Shown here piece after piece: positions 38,429-50,265 of a DNA stretch of 64,000 bases (the first letter of the stretch is position 1; each line of letters begins with the position of its first letter). The notes beneath the pieces were generated by a model. It was not told the DNA's origin, ran no database searches, and worked only from the letters and a program-made list of their open reading frames with translations. The position numbers and the translations under genes were made by a program. Location: NCBI GenBank assembly GCA_032622095.1, contig CP136068.1, positions 62,706,025 to 62,770,024 of the forward strand, given 5' to 3'. The stretch comes from Siphonodentalium dalli (lineage: Eukaryota > Mollusca > Scaphopoda > Gadilida > Siphonodentaliidae).

Positions 38429-40512
38429 TTTTTTGAGTTCCTCCCTGTCCACTCTTATATGAGTTGGACCTGTATACTCTTATATGAGTTCCTCCCTGTC
38501 CACTCTTATATGAGTTGCTGACTGTCCACTCTTATATGAGTTGCTGCCTGTCCACTCTTATATGAATTCATCCTTGTCCACTCTTATATGAGTTCCTCCC
38601 TGTCCACTCTTATATGAGTTCCTGCCTGTCCACTCTTATATGAATTCCTCCTGTCCACTCTTATATGAGTTCATCCCTGTCCACTCTTATATGAGTTCCT
38701 CACAGTCCACTCTTATATGAGTTCCTCATTGTCCACTCTTATATGAGTCCCTCATTGTCCACTCTTATATGAGTTGCTGCCTGTCCACTCGTATATGAGT
38801 TCCCCCCTGTCCACTCTTGTGAGTTCCTCATTGTCCACTCGTATATGAGTTGCTGCCTGTCCACTGTTATATGAGTTCCAGTCTGTCCACTCTTATATGA
38901 GTTCCTCATTTTCCCCTCTTATATGAGTTCCTCATTTTCCACTCTTATATGAGTTCCTCCCAGTCCACTCTTATATGAGTTGCTGCCTGTCCACTATTAT
39001 ATGAGTCCAAGCCTGTCCACTCTTGTGTGAATTCCTGCATGTCCACTCTTATATGAGTTCTTCCCTGTCCACTCTTATATGAGTTCCTCCCTGTCCACTC
39101 TTATATGAGTTCCTCCCTGTCCACTCTTATATGAGTTCCTGCCGGTCCACTCTTATATGAGTTGCTGCCTGTCCACTCTTATATAAGTTCCTCCCTGTCC
39201 ACTCTTATATTAGTTCCTCCCTGCCCACTCTTATATTAGTTCCTCCCTGTCCACTCATATATTAGTTCCTCCCTGTCCTCTCTTATATGAGATCCTCCCT
39301 GTCCACTCTTATATGAGTTGGACATGTATACTCTTATATGAGTTCCTCCCTGTCCACACTTATGAGTTGCTGACTGTCAACTCTTATATGAGTTCCTCCT
39401 TGTCCACTCTTATATGAGTTGCTGCCTGCCACTATTATATGAGTTCATCCATGTCCACTCTTATATGAGTTTCTGTCTGTACACTCTTATATGAGTTCAT
39501 CCATGTCCACTCTTATATGAGTTGCTGAGTGTCCACTCTTATATGAGTTGCTGAGTGTCCACTCTTATATCAGTTCCTGTCTGTCCACTCTTATATGAGT
39601 TCCTCCCTGTCCACTCTTATATGAGTTGCTGCCTGCCACTATTATATGAGTTCATCCAAGTCCACTCTTATATGAGATGCTGTCTGTCCACTCTTATATG
39701 AGTTCCTCCCTGTCCACTCTTATATGAGTTGGACCTGTATACTCTTATATGAGTTCCTCCCTGTCCACTCTTATATGAGTTCCTGCATGTCCACTCTTAT
39801 ATGAGTCCCAGCCTGTCACTCTTATATGAATTCCTGCATGTCCACTCTTATATGAGTTCTTCCCTGTCCACTCTTATATGAGTTCCTCCCTGTCAACTCT
39901 TATGAGTTCCTCCCTGTACACTGTTATATGAGTTCCTGCCTGTCCACTCTTATATGAGTTGCTGCCTGTCCACTCTTATATGAGTTCCTCCCTGTCCACT
40001 CTTATATTAGTTCCTCCCTGTCCACTCTTATATTAGTTCCTCCCTGTACACTCATATATTAATTCCTCCCTGTCCTCTCTTATATGAGTTCCTCCCTGTC
40101 CACTCTTATATGAGTTGCTGCCTGTCCACTCTTATATGAGTTCCTGCCTGTCCACTCTTATGAGTTCCTGCCTGTCCACTCTTATGAGTTCCAGCCTGTC
40201 CACTCTTATATGAGTTCCTCCCTGTCCACTCTTATATTAGTTCCTCCCTGTCCACTCTTATATTAGTTACTCCCTTTCCACTCTTATATTAGTTCCTCCC
40301 TGTCCATTCTTATATTAGTTCCTCCCTGTCCACTCTTATATTAGTTCCTCCTATTCCACACTTATATTAGTTCCTCCATGTACACTCATATATTAGTTCC
40401 TCCCTGTCCTCTCATATGAGTTCCTCCCTGTCCACTATTATATGAGTTGCTGCCTGTCCACTCGTATATGAGTTCCAGCCTGTCCACTCGTATATGAGTT
40501 TCAGCCTGTCCA
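37039..40512 (+). repeat. 3,474-bp higher-order repeat, copy 1
   Basis: Landmarks TCTAGTATGAG (37,143), CTCTTTTTTGAG (38,426), GAGATGCTG (39,674) and TTTCAGCC (40,499) recur 3,474 bp later. The unit is about 134 small repeats. It contains one TTTTATGAG run, one CCTCATTTT cassette, a TTATATTAG-rich part, and a part with GCTGAGTG and CCTATTCC units. Copy 1 differs from copy 2 only at scattered single bases. Confidence 0.94.
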
Positions 40513-43500
40513 CTCTTATATGAGTTCCTCCCTGTCCACTCTTATGAGTTCCTCCCTGTCCACTCTAATATGAGTTCCTCCCTGTCCATCTTATATGAGT
40601 TCCTCCATGTCCACTCTAGTATGAGTTCCTGCATGTCCACTCTTATATGAGTTCCTCCCTGTCCACTCGTATATGAGTTCCTCCCTGTTCACTCTTATAT
40701 GAGTTCCTGCCTGTCCACTCTTATATGAGTTCCTCTCTGTCCACTCTTATGAGTTCCTCCCTGTCCACACTTATATGAGTTCCTGCCTGTCCACTCTTAT
40801 ATGAGTTCCTGCCTGTCCACTCTTATATGATTTGCTCCCTGTCCACTCTTATATGAGATGCTCCCTGTCCAATCTTTTATGAGTTGCTCCCTGTCCACTC
40901 TTTTATGAGTTGCTCCCTGTCCACTCTTTTATGAGTTGCTCCCTGTCCACTCTTTTATGAGTTGCTCCCTGTCCACTCTTTTATGAGTCGCTCCCTGTCC
41001 ACTCTTTTATGAGTTGCTCCCTGTCCACTCTTTTATGAGTTGCTCCCGGTCCACTCTAATATGAGTTGCTCCCTGACCAATCTAATATGAGTTGCTCCCT
41101 GTCCACTCTTATATGTGTTCCTGCCTGTCCACTCTTATACGAGTTCCTCCCAGTCCACTCTTATATGAGTTCCTCCCAGTCCACTCTTATATGAGTTCCT
41201 CCCTGTCCACTCTTATATGAGTTTCTCCATGTCCACTCTTATATGAGTTCCTCCCTGTCCACTCTTATATGAGTTCCTGCCTGTCCACTCTTATATGAGT
41301 TCCTCCCTGTCCACTCTTATATGAGTTGCTGACTGTCCACTCTTATATGAGTTCCTCCCTGTCCACTCTTATATGAGTTCCTCCCTGTCCACTCGTATAT
41401 GAGTTGCTGCCTGCTCGTATATGAGTTCATCCATGTCCACTCTTATATGAGTTCATCCATGTCCACTCTTATATGAGTTCCTGCCTGTCCACTCTTATAT
41501 GAGTTCCTCCCTGTCCACTCTTATATGAGTTCCTCCCTGTCCACTCTTATATGAGTTGCTGACTGTCCACTCTTATGTGAGTTCCTCCCTGTCCACTCTT
41601 ATATGAGTTCATCCCTGTCCACTCGTATATGAGTTGCTGCCTGCTCGTATATGAGTTCATCCATGTCCACTCTTATATGAGTTCCTCCCTGTCCACTCTT
41701 ATATGAGTTCCTGCCTGTCCACTCTTATATGAGTTCCTCCCTGTCCACTCTTATATGAGTTGCTGACTGTCCACTCTTATATGAGTTCCTCCCTGTCCAC
41801 TCTTATATGAGTTCCTCCCTGTCCGATCGTATATGAGTTGCTGCCTGCTCGTATATGAGTTCATCCATGTCCACTCTTATATGAGTTCATCCATGTCCAC
41901 TCTTTTTTGAGTTCCTCCCTGTCCAATCTTATATGAGTTGGACCTGTATACTCTTATATGAGTTCCTCCCTGTCCACTCTTATATGAGTTGCTGACTGTC
42001 CACTCTTATATGAGTTGCTGCCTGTCCACTCTTATATGAATTCATCCTTGTCCACTCTTATATGAGTTCCTACCTGTCCACTCTTATATGAGTTCCTGCC
42101 TGTCCACTCTTATATGAATTCCTCCTGTCCACTCTTATATGAGTTCATCCCTGTCCACTCTTATATGAGTTCCTCACAGTCCACTCTTATATGAGTTCCT
42201 CATTGTCCACTCTTATATGAGTCCCTCATTGTCCACTCTTATATGAGTTGCTGCCTGTCCACTCGTACATGAGTTCCCCCCTGTCCACTCTTGTGAGTTC
42301 CTCATTGTCCACTCGTATATGAGTTGCTGCCTGTCCACTATTATATGAGTTCCAGTCTGTCCACTCTTATATGAGTTCCTCATTTTCCACTCTTATATGA
42401 GTTCCTCATTTTCCACTCTTATATGAGTTCCTCCCAGTCCACTCTTATATGAGTTGCTGCCTGTCCACTATTATATGAGTCCCAGCCTGTCCACTCTTGT
42501 GTGAATTCCTGCATGTCCACTCTTATATGAGTTCTTCCCTGTCCACTCTTATATGAGTTCCTCCCTGTCCACTCTTATATGAGTTCCTCCCTGTCCACTC
42601 TTATGTGAGTTCCTGCCTGTCCACTCTTATATGAGTTGCTGCCTGTCCACTCTTATATAAGTTCCTCCCTGTCCACTCTTATATTAGTTCCTCCCTGCCC
42701 ACTCTTATATTAGTTCCTCCCTGTCCACTCATATATTAGTTCCTCCCTGTCCTCTCTTATATGAGATCCTCCCTGTCCACTCTTATATGAGTTGGACATG
42801 TATACTCTTATATGAGTTCCTCCCTGTCCACACTTATGAGTTGCTGACTGTCAACTCTTATATGAGTTCCTCCTTGTCCACACTTATATGAGTTGCTGCC
42901 TGCCACTATTATATGAGTTCATCCATGTCCACTCTTATATGAGTTTCTGTCTGTACACTCTTATATGAGTTCATCCATGTCCACTCTTATATGAGTTGCT
43001 GAGTGTCCACTCTTATATGAGTTGCTGAGTGTCCACTCTTATATCAGTTCCTGTCTGTCCACTCTTATATGAGTTCCTCCCTGTCCACTCTTATATGAGT
43101 TGCTGCCTGCCACTATTATATGAGTTCATCCAAGTCCACTCTTATATGAGATGCTGTCTGTCCACTCTTATATGAGTTCCTCCCTGTCCACTCTTATATG
43201 AGTTGGACCTGTATACTCTTATATGAGTTCCTCCCTGTCCACTCTTATATGAGTTCCTGCATGTCCACTCTTATATGAGTCCCAGCCTGTCACTCTTATA
43301 TGAATTCCTGCATGTCCACTCTTATATGAGTTCTTCCCTGTCCACTCTTATATGAGTTCCTCCCTGTCAACTCTTATGAGTTCCTCCCTGTACACTGTTA
43401 TATGAGTTCCTGCCTGTCCACTCTTATATGAGTTGCTGCCTGTCCACTCTTATATGAGTTCCTCCCTGTCCACTCTTATATTAGTTCCTCCCTGTCCACT

Positions 43501-43986
43501 CTTATATTAGTTCCTCCCTGTACACTCATATATTAATTCCTCCCTGTCCTCTCTTATATGAGTTCCTCCCTGTCCACTCTTATATGAGTTGCTGCCTGTC
43601 CACTCTTATATGAGTTCCTGCCTGTCCACTCTTATGAGTTCCTGCCTGTCCACTCTTATGAGTTCCAGCCTGTCCACTCTTATATGAGTTCCTCCCTGTC
43701 CACTCTTATATTAGTTCCTCACTGTCCACTCTTATATTAGTTACTCCCTTTCCACACTTATATTAGTTCCTCCCTGTCCATTCTTATATTAGTTCCTCCC
43801 TGTCCACTCTTATATTAGTTCCTCCTATTCCACACTTATATTAGTTCCTCCATGTACACTCATATATTAGTTCCTCCCTGTCCTCTCATATGAGTTCCTC
43901 CCTGTCCACTATTATATGAGTTGCTGCCTGTCAACTCGTATATGAGTTCCAGCCTGTCCACTCGTATATGAGTTTCAGCCTGTCCA
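40513..43986 (+). repeat. 3,474-bp higher-order repeat, copy 2
   Basis: Landmarks sit at 40,617, 41,900, 43,148 and 43,973, all exactly 3,474 bp from copy 1. Private single-base changes include GTCCGATCG near 41,825, CCTACCTG near 42,070, TCGTACATGAG near 42,265 and CCTCACTG near 43,720. Confidence 0.94.
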
Positions 43987-46900
43987 CTCTTATATGAGTT
44001 CCTCCCTGTCCACTCTTATGAGTTCCTCCCTGTCCACTCTAATATGAGTTCCTCCCTGTCCATCTTATATGAGTTCCTCCATGTCCACTCTAGTATGAGT
44101 TCCTCCATGTCCACTCTTATATGAGTTCCTCCCTGTCCACTCGTATATGAGTTCCTCCCTGTTCACTCTTATATGAGTTCCTGCCTGTCCACTCTTATAT
44201 GAGTTCCTTTCTGTCCACTCTTATGAGTTCCTCCCTGTCCACACTTATATGAGTTCCTGCCTGTCCACTCTTATATGAGTTCCTGCCTGTCCACTCTTAT
44301 ATGATTTGCTCCCTGTCCACTCTTATATGAGTTGCTCCCTGTCCAATCTTTTATGAGTTGCTCCCTGTCCACTCTTTTATGAGTTGCTCCCTGTCCACTC
44401 TTTTATGAGTTGCTCCCTGTCCACTCTTTTATGAGTTGCTCCCTGTCCTCTCTTTTATGAGTTGCTCCCTGTCCACTCTTTTATGAGTCGCTCCCTGTCC
44501 ACTCTTTTATGAGTTGCTCCCTGTCCACTCTTTTATGAGTTGCTCCCGGTCCACTCTAATATGAGTTGCTCCCTGACCACTCTAATATGAGTTGCTCCCT
44601 GTCCACTCTTATATGTGTTCCTGCCTGTCCACTCTTATACGAGTTCCTCCCAGTCCGCTCTTATATGAGTTCCTCCCAGTCCACTCTTATATGAGTTCCT
44701 CCCTGTCCACTCTTATATGAGTTTCTCCATGTCCACTCTTATATGAGTTCCTCCCTGTCCACTCTTATATGAGTTCCTGCCTGTCCACTCTTATATGAGT
44801 TCCTCCCTGTCCACTCTTATATGAGTTGCTGACTGTCCACTCTTATATGAGTTCCTCCCTGTCCACTCTTATATGAGTTCCTCCCTGTCCACTCGTATAT
44901 GAGTTGCTGCCTGCTCGTATATGAGTTCATCCATGTCCACTCTTATATGAGTTCATCCATGTCCACTCTTATATGAGTTCCTGCCTGTCCACTCTTATAT
45001 GAGTTCCTCCCTGTCCACTCTTATATGAGTTCCTCCCTGTCCACTCTTATATGAGTTGCTGACTGTCCACTCTTATATGAGTTCCTCCCTGTCCACTCTT
45101 ATATGAGTTCATCCCTGTCCACTCGTATATGAGTTGCTGCCTGCTCGTATATGAGTTCATCCATGTCCACTCTTATATGAGTTCCTCCCTGTCCACTCTT
45201 ATATGAGTTCCTGCCTGTCCACTCTTATATGAGTTCCTCCCTGTCCACTCTTATATGAGTTGCTGACTGTCCACTCTTATATGAGTTCCTCCCTGTCCAC
45301 TCTTATATGAGTTCCTCCCTGTCCACTCGTATATGAGTTGCTGCCTGCTCGTATATGAGTTCATCCATGTCCACTCTTATATGAGTTCATCCATGTCCAC
45401 TCTTTTTTGAGTTCCTCCCTGTCCACTCTTATATGAGTTGGATCTGTATACTCTTATATGAGTTCCTCCCTGTCCACTCTTATATGAGTTGCTGACTGTC
45501 CACTCTTATATGAGTTGCTGCCTGTCCACTCTTATATGAATTCATCCTTGTCCACTCTTATATGAGTTCCTCCCTGTCCACTCTTATATGAGTTCCTGCC
45601 TGTCCACTCTTATATGAATTCCTCCTGTCCACTCTTATATGAGTTCATCCCTGTCCACTCTTATATGAGTTCCTCACAGTCCACTCTTATATGAGTTCCT
45701 CATTGTCCACTCTTATATGAGTCCCTGATTGTCCTCTCATATATGAGTTGCTGCCTGTCCACTCGTATATGAGTTCCCCCTGTCCACTCTTGTGAGTTCC
45801 TCATTGTCCACTCGTATATGAGTTGCTGCCTGTCCACTATTATATGAGTTCCAGTCTGTCCACTCTTATATGAGTTCCTCATTTTCCACTCTTATATGAT
45901 TTCCTCATTTTCCACTCTTATATGAGTTCCTCCCAGTCCCCTCTTATATGAGTTGCTGCCTGTCCACTATTATATGAGTCCCAGCCTGTCCACTCTTGTG
46001 TGAATTCCTGCATGTCCACTCTTATATGAGTTCTTCCCTGTCCACTCTTATATGAGTTCCTCCCTGTCCACTCTTATATGAGTTCCTCCCTGTCCACTCT
46101 TATATGAGTTCCTGCCTGTCCACTCTTATATGAGTTGCTGCCTGTCCACTCTTATATAAGTTCCTCCCCGTCCACTCTTATATTAGTTCCTCCCTGCCCA
46201 CTCTTATATTAGTTCCTCCCTGTCCACTCATATATTAGTTCCTCCCTGTCCTCTCTTATATGAGATCCTCCCTGTCCACTCTTATATGAGTTGGACATGT
46301 ATACTCTTATATGAGTTCCTCCCTGTCCACACTTATGAGTTGCTGACTGTCAACTCTTATATGAGTTCCTCCTTGTCCACTCTTATATGAGTTGCTGCCT
46401 GCCACTATTATATGAGTTCATCCATGTCCACTCTTATATGAGTTTCTGTCTGTACACTCTTATATGAGTTCATCCATGTCCACTCTTATATGAGTTGCTG
46501 AGTGTCCACTCTTATATGAGTTGCTGAGTGTCCACTCTTATATCAGTTCCTGTCTGTCCACTCTTATATGAGTTCCTCCCTGTCCACTCTTATATGAGTT
46601 GCTGCCTGCCACTATTATATGAGTTCATCCAAGTCCACTCTTATATGAGATGCTGTCTGTCCACTCTTATATGAGTTCCTCCCTGTCCACTCTTATATGA
46701 GTTGGACCTGTATACTCTTATATGAGTTCCTCCCTGTCCACTCTTATATGAGTTCCTGCATGTCCACTCTTATATGAATCCCAGCCTGTCACTCTTATAT
46801 GAATTCCTGCATGTCCACTCTTATATGAGATCTTCCCTGTCCACTCTTATATGAGTTCCTCCCTGTCAACTCTTATGAGTTCCTCCCTGTACACTGTTAT

Positions 46901-47459
46901 ATGAGTTCCTGCCTGTCCACTCTTATATGAGTTGCTGCCTGTCCACTCTTATATGAGTTCCTCCCTGTCCACTCTTATATTAGTTCCTCCCTGTCCACTC
47001 TTATATTAGTTCCTCCCTGTACACTCATATATTAATTCCTCCCTGTCCTCTCTTATATGAGTTCCTCCCTGTCCACTCTTATATGAGTTTCTGCCTGTCC
47101 ACTCTTATATGAGTTCCTGCCTGTCCACTCTTATGAGTTCCTGCCTGTCCACTCTTATGAGTTCCAGCCTGTCCACTCTTATATGAGTTCCTCCCTGTCC
47201 ACTCTTATATTAGTTCCTCCCTGTCCACTCTTATATTAGTTACTCCCTTTCCACTCTTATATTAGTTCCTCCCTGTCCACTCTTATATTAGTTCCTCCTA
47301 TTCCACACTTATATTAGTTCCTCCATGTACACTCATATATTAGTTTCTCCCTGTCCTCTCATATGAGTTCCTCCCTGTCCACTATTATATGAGTTGCTGC
47401 CTGTCCACTCGTATATGAGTTCCAGCCTGTCCACTCGTATATGAGTTTCAGCCTGTCCA
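43987..47459 (+). repeat. 3,474-bp higher-order repeat, copy 3 (3,473 bp)
   Basis: Landmarks sit at 45,400, 46,647 and 47,446. Relative to copy 2 it has one additional 26-bp unit in the TTTTATGAG run (a unit with TCCTCTCTTTTATG near 44,447), loss of one C in CCCCCCTG near 45,778, and loss of one TTATATTAG unit near 47,280. The sum (+26, -1, -26) explains its net length of 3,473 bp. After about 47,459 the higher-order register stops. Confidence 0.94.
44341..44540 (+). repeat. Run of eight CTTTTATGAG units
   Basis: The counterpart runs near 37,395 and 40,870 have seven units; this one has eight, the added unit carrying TCCTCTC. This single-unit difference between otherwise almost identical 3,474-bp copies marks the run as the most length-variable part of the higher-order unit. 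Confidence 0.92.
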
Positions 47460-48318
47460 CTCTTATATGAGTTCCTGCCTGTCCACTCGTATGAGTTCCT
47501 CCATGTCCACTCTTATGAGTTCCTCCCTGTCCACTCTTATGAGTTCCTGCCTGTCCACTGTTATATGAGTTCCTGCCTGTCCACTCTTATATGAGTTCCA
47601 GCCTGTCCACTTTTATATGAGTTCCTGCCTGTCCACTATTATATGAGTTCCTCCCTGTCCACTTTATATGAGTTCCTCCCTGTCCACTCTTATATGAGTT
47701 CCTGCCTGTCCACTCTTATATGAGTTCCTCCTTGTCCACTCTTATATGAGTTGCTCCCTGTCCATTCTTTTATGAGTTTCTCCCTGTCCACTCAAATATG
47801 AGTTCCTCCCTGTCCTCTCTTATATGAGTTCCTCCCTGTCCACTCTTATATGAGTTCCTCCCAGTCCACTCTTATATGTGTTCCTGCATGTCCACTCTTA
47901 TATGAGTTCCTGCCTGTCCACTCTTATGAGTTCCTCCCTGTCCACTCTTATATGAGTTTCTCCATGTCCACTCTTATATGAGTTCCTCCCTGACCACTCT
48001 TATATGAGTTCCTGCCTGTCCACTCTTATATGAGTTCCCCCTGTCTACTCTTATGAGTTCCTCCCTGTCCACTCTTATATGAGTTTCCCCTGTCCACTCT
48101 TATATGAGTTCCTCATTTCCACTCTTATATGAGTTCCTCCCAGTCCACTCTTATATGAGTTGCTGCCTGTCCACTACTATATGAGTCCCAGCCTGTCCAC
48201 TCTTATATGAATTCCTGCATGTCCACTCTTATATGAGTTCTTCCCTGTCCACTCTTATATGAGTTCCTCCCTGTCAACTCTTATGAGTTCCTGCCTGTAC
48301 ACTGCTATATGAGTTCCT
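47460..48318 (+). repeat. 26-bp array, divergent right edge
   Basis: The last 860 bp leave the homogenised register and resemble the left section of the window. TCCATTCTTTTATGAG with CACTCAAATA at 47,762 matches 86 and 3,320; CCTGACCAC with CCCCCTGTCTACTC near 47,990-48,050 matches 3,500-3,560; and GTCAACTCTTATGAG followed by ACACTGCTATATGAG at 48,274-48,316 matches about 4,988-5,030. The array is cut within a unit, just after TATATGAGTTCCT. Confidence 0.9.
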
Positions 48319-48324
48319 ATATGT

Positions 48325-50265
48325 CATGTACAGATGCTGGACGATCCATATATGTCACAATGTCCATATAATATGTCCAGAATCCAGATATTTAGACTCA
48401 TACCCATTTTCCTTGATGTGCCCTTAAAATGGTGAACCCCAAATTGGAGCCCGTGCAGTGAAAACCTAAGTAAATTATAGATATGTTATGTACAGATGCA
48501 GGACTGTCAATATATGTCCCAAAGTCCATGTTATATTCCCAGAATCCAGATATTTAGACTCATACCCATTTTCCTTGGTGGGCCCTTAATATGGTGAACC
48601 CCAAATTGGAGCCCGTGCAGTGAAAACCTAAGTAAATTATATAGTAGGCATGTACAGATGCAGGACGATCCATATGTATCCCAACGTCCATATAATATGT
48701 CCAGAATCCAGATATTTAGACTCATACCCATTTTCTATGATGGGCCCTTAAAATGGTGAACCCGAAATAGGAGCCCTTGCAGTGAAAACCTAATTAAATT
48801 ATATATATGTCATGTACAGATGCAGGACTGTCCATATATATCCCAACGTCCATATTATATAACCAGAAACCAGATATTTAGACTCATACCCATTTCCTTG
48901 ATGGGCCCTTAAAATAGTGAACCCCAAATTGGAGCCCGTGCAGTGAAAACCTAAGTAAATTATATATATGTCATGTACAGATGCAGGACGATCCATATAT
49001 GTCACAATGTCCATATAATATGTCCAGAATCCAGATATTTAGACTCATACCCATTTTCCTTGATGTGCCCTTAAAATTGTGAACCCCAAATTGGAGCCCG
49101 TGAAGTGAAAACCTAAGTAAATTATATATTAGGCATGTACAGATGCAGGACGATCCATATATATCCCAACGTCCATATAATATGTCCAGAATCCAGATAT
49201 TTAGACTCATACCTATTTTCTATGATGGGCCCTTAAAATGGTGAACCCGAAATAGGAGCCCTTGCAGTGAAAACCTAAGTAAATTATATATATGTCATGT
49301 ACAGATGCAGGACGGTCCATATATATCCCAACGTCCATATTATATAACCAGAAACCAGATATTTAGACTCATACCCATTTCCTTGATGGGCCCTTAAAAT
49401 AGTAAACCCCAAATTGGAGCCCGTGCAGTGAAAACCTAAGTAAATTATATATATGTCATGTACAGATGCAGGACGATCCATATATGTCACAATGTCCATA
49501 TAATATGTCCAGAATCCAGATATTTAGACTCATACCCATTTTCCTTGATGTGCCCTTAAAATGGTGAACCCCAAATTGGAGACCGTGCAGTGAAAACCTA
49601 AGTAAATTATAGATATGTTATGTACAGATGCAGGACTGTCAATATATGTCCCAAAGACCATGTTATATTCCCAGAATCCAGATATTTAGACTCATACCCA
49701 TTTTCCTTGATGGGCCCTTAATATGGTGAACCCGAAATAGGAGCCCTTGCAGTGAAAACCTAAGTAAATTATATATATGTCATGTACAGATGCAGGACTG
49801 TCCATATATATCCCAACGTCCATATTATATAACCAGAAAACAGATATTTAGACTCATACCCATTTCCTTGATGGGCCCTTAAAATAGTGAACCCCAAATT
49901 GGAGCCCGTGAAGTGAAAACCTAAGTAAATTATATATTAGGCATGTACAGATGCAGGACGATCCATATATATCACAATGTCCATATAATATGTCCAGAAT
50001 CCAGATATTTAGACTCATACCTATTTTCTATGATGGGCCCTTAAAATGGTGAACCCGAAATAGGAGCCCGTGCAGTGAAAACCTAAGTAAATTATATATA
50101 TGTCATGTACAGATGCAGGACTGTCCATATATATCCCAACGTCCATATTATATAACCAGAAACCAGATATTTAGACTCATACCCATTTTCCTTTATGGGC
50201 CTTTAAAATTGTGAACCCCAAATTGGAGCCCGTGCAGTGAAAACCTAAGTAAATTATATATATTT
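48325..50265 (+). repeat. Satellite higher-order block, 12 monomers (first at junction)
   Basis: Begins with the CTGG-type monomer (CATGTACAGATGCTGG) that starts every block of the higher-order repeat. Compared with the 13-monomer blocks at 51,712 and 55,252, one monomer is missing: the monomer at 48,649 starts like the TAGTAGGCATG type and ends like the next type (TTCTATGATGGG, CCGAAATAGG), so it is a fusion of two neighbouring monomers by a one-monomer deletion. Other monomers start at about 48,487, 48,811, 48,972, 49,134, 49,296 and 49,620. Confidence 0.88.

Larger units (their letters stand above)
1..48318 (+). repeat. 26-bp minisatellite array (whole block)
   Basis: A continuous tandem array whose consensus unit is 26 bp: a conserved half GTCCACTC + TTATATGAGTT and a variable half, most often CCTCCCT, also CCTGCCT, GCTGCCT, GCTCCCT, GCTGACT, CATCCAT, CCTCATT or CCAGCCT. 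The consensus has 12 G/C of 26 bases and 19 pyrimidines of 26, with no CpG; CpG appears only in variants such as CTCGTATATG, GAGTCGCTCC and TTATACGAG. Length variants are 24 bp (TTATGAG in place of TTATATGAG), 25 bp (GGACCTGTATACTC; GCTGCCTGCCAC) and 22 bp (GCTGCCTGCTCG). About 1,850 units fit in the block. Because 26 is not a multiple of 3, frames shift at each unit and no long coding frame survives. The array is truncated at the left window edge and ends abruptly at the junction with the 162-bp satellite. Known biology: such arrays evolve by unequal exchange, slippage and gene conversion. A function cannot be inferred. Confidence 0.98.

Noticed and set aside
1-48318. CRISPR array (short direct repeats with variable parts)
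   Set aside because: The variable parts are only about 7 bp, drawn from a small set of recurring variants, and contiguous with the repeat. There are no spacers of 25-40 unique bases, no leader and no cas genes.
1-48318. G-quadruplex or telomere-like repeat on the G-rich strand
   Set aside because: The bottom strand has only isolated GGG or GGAGG groups once per 26 bases, not four closely spaced G-runs, and no TTAGGG-type unit is present.
48300-48345. Transposon end or target-site duplication at the junction of the two arrays
   Set aside because: No terminal inverted repeat, poly-A tail or duplicated flank can be seen; the join goes directly from one repeat unit to the other.
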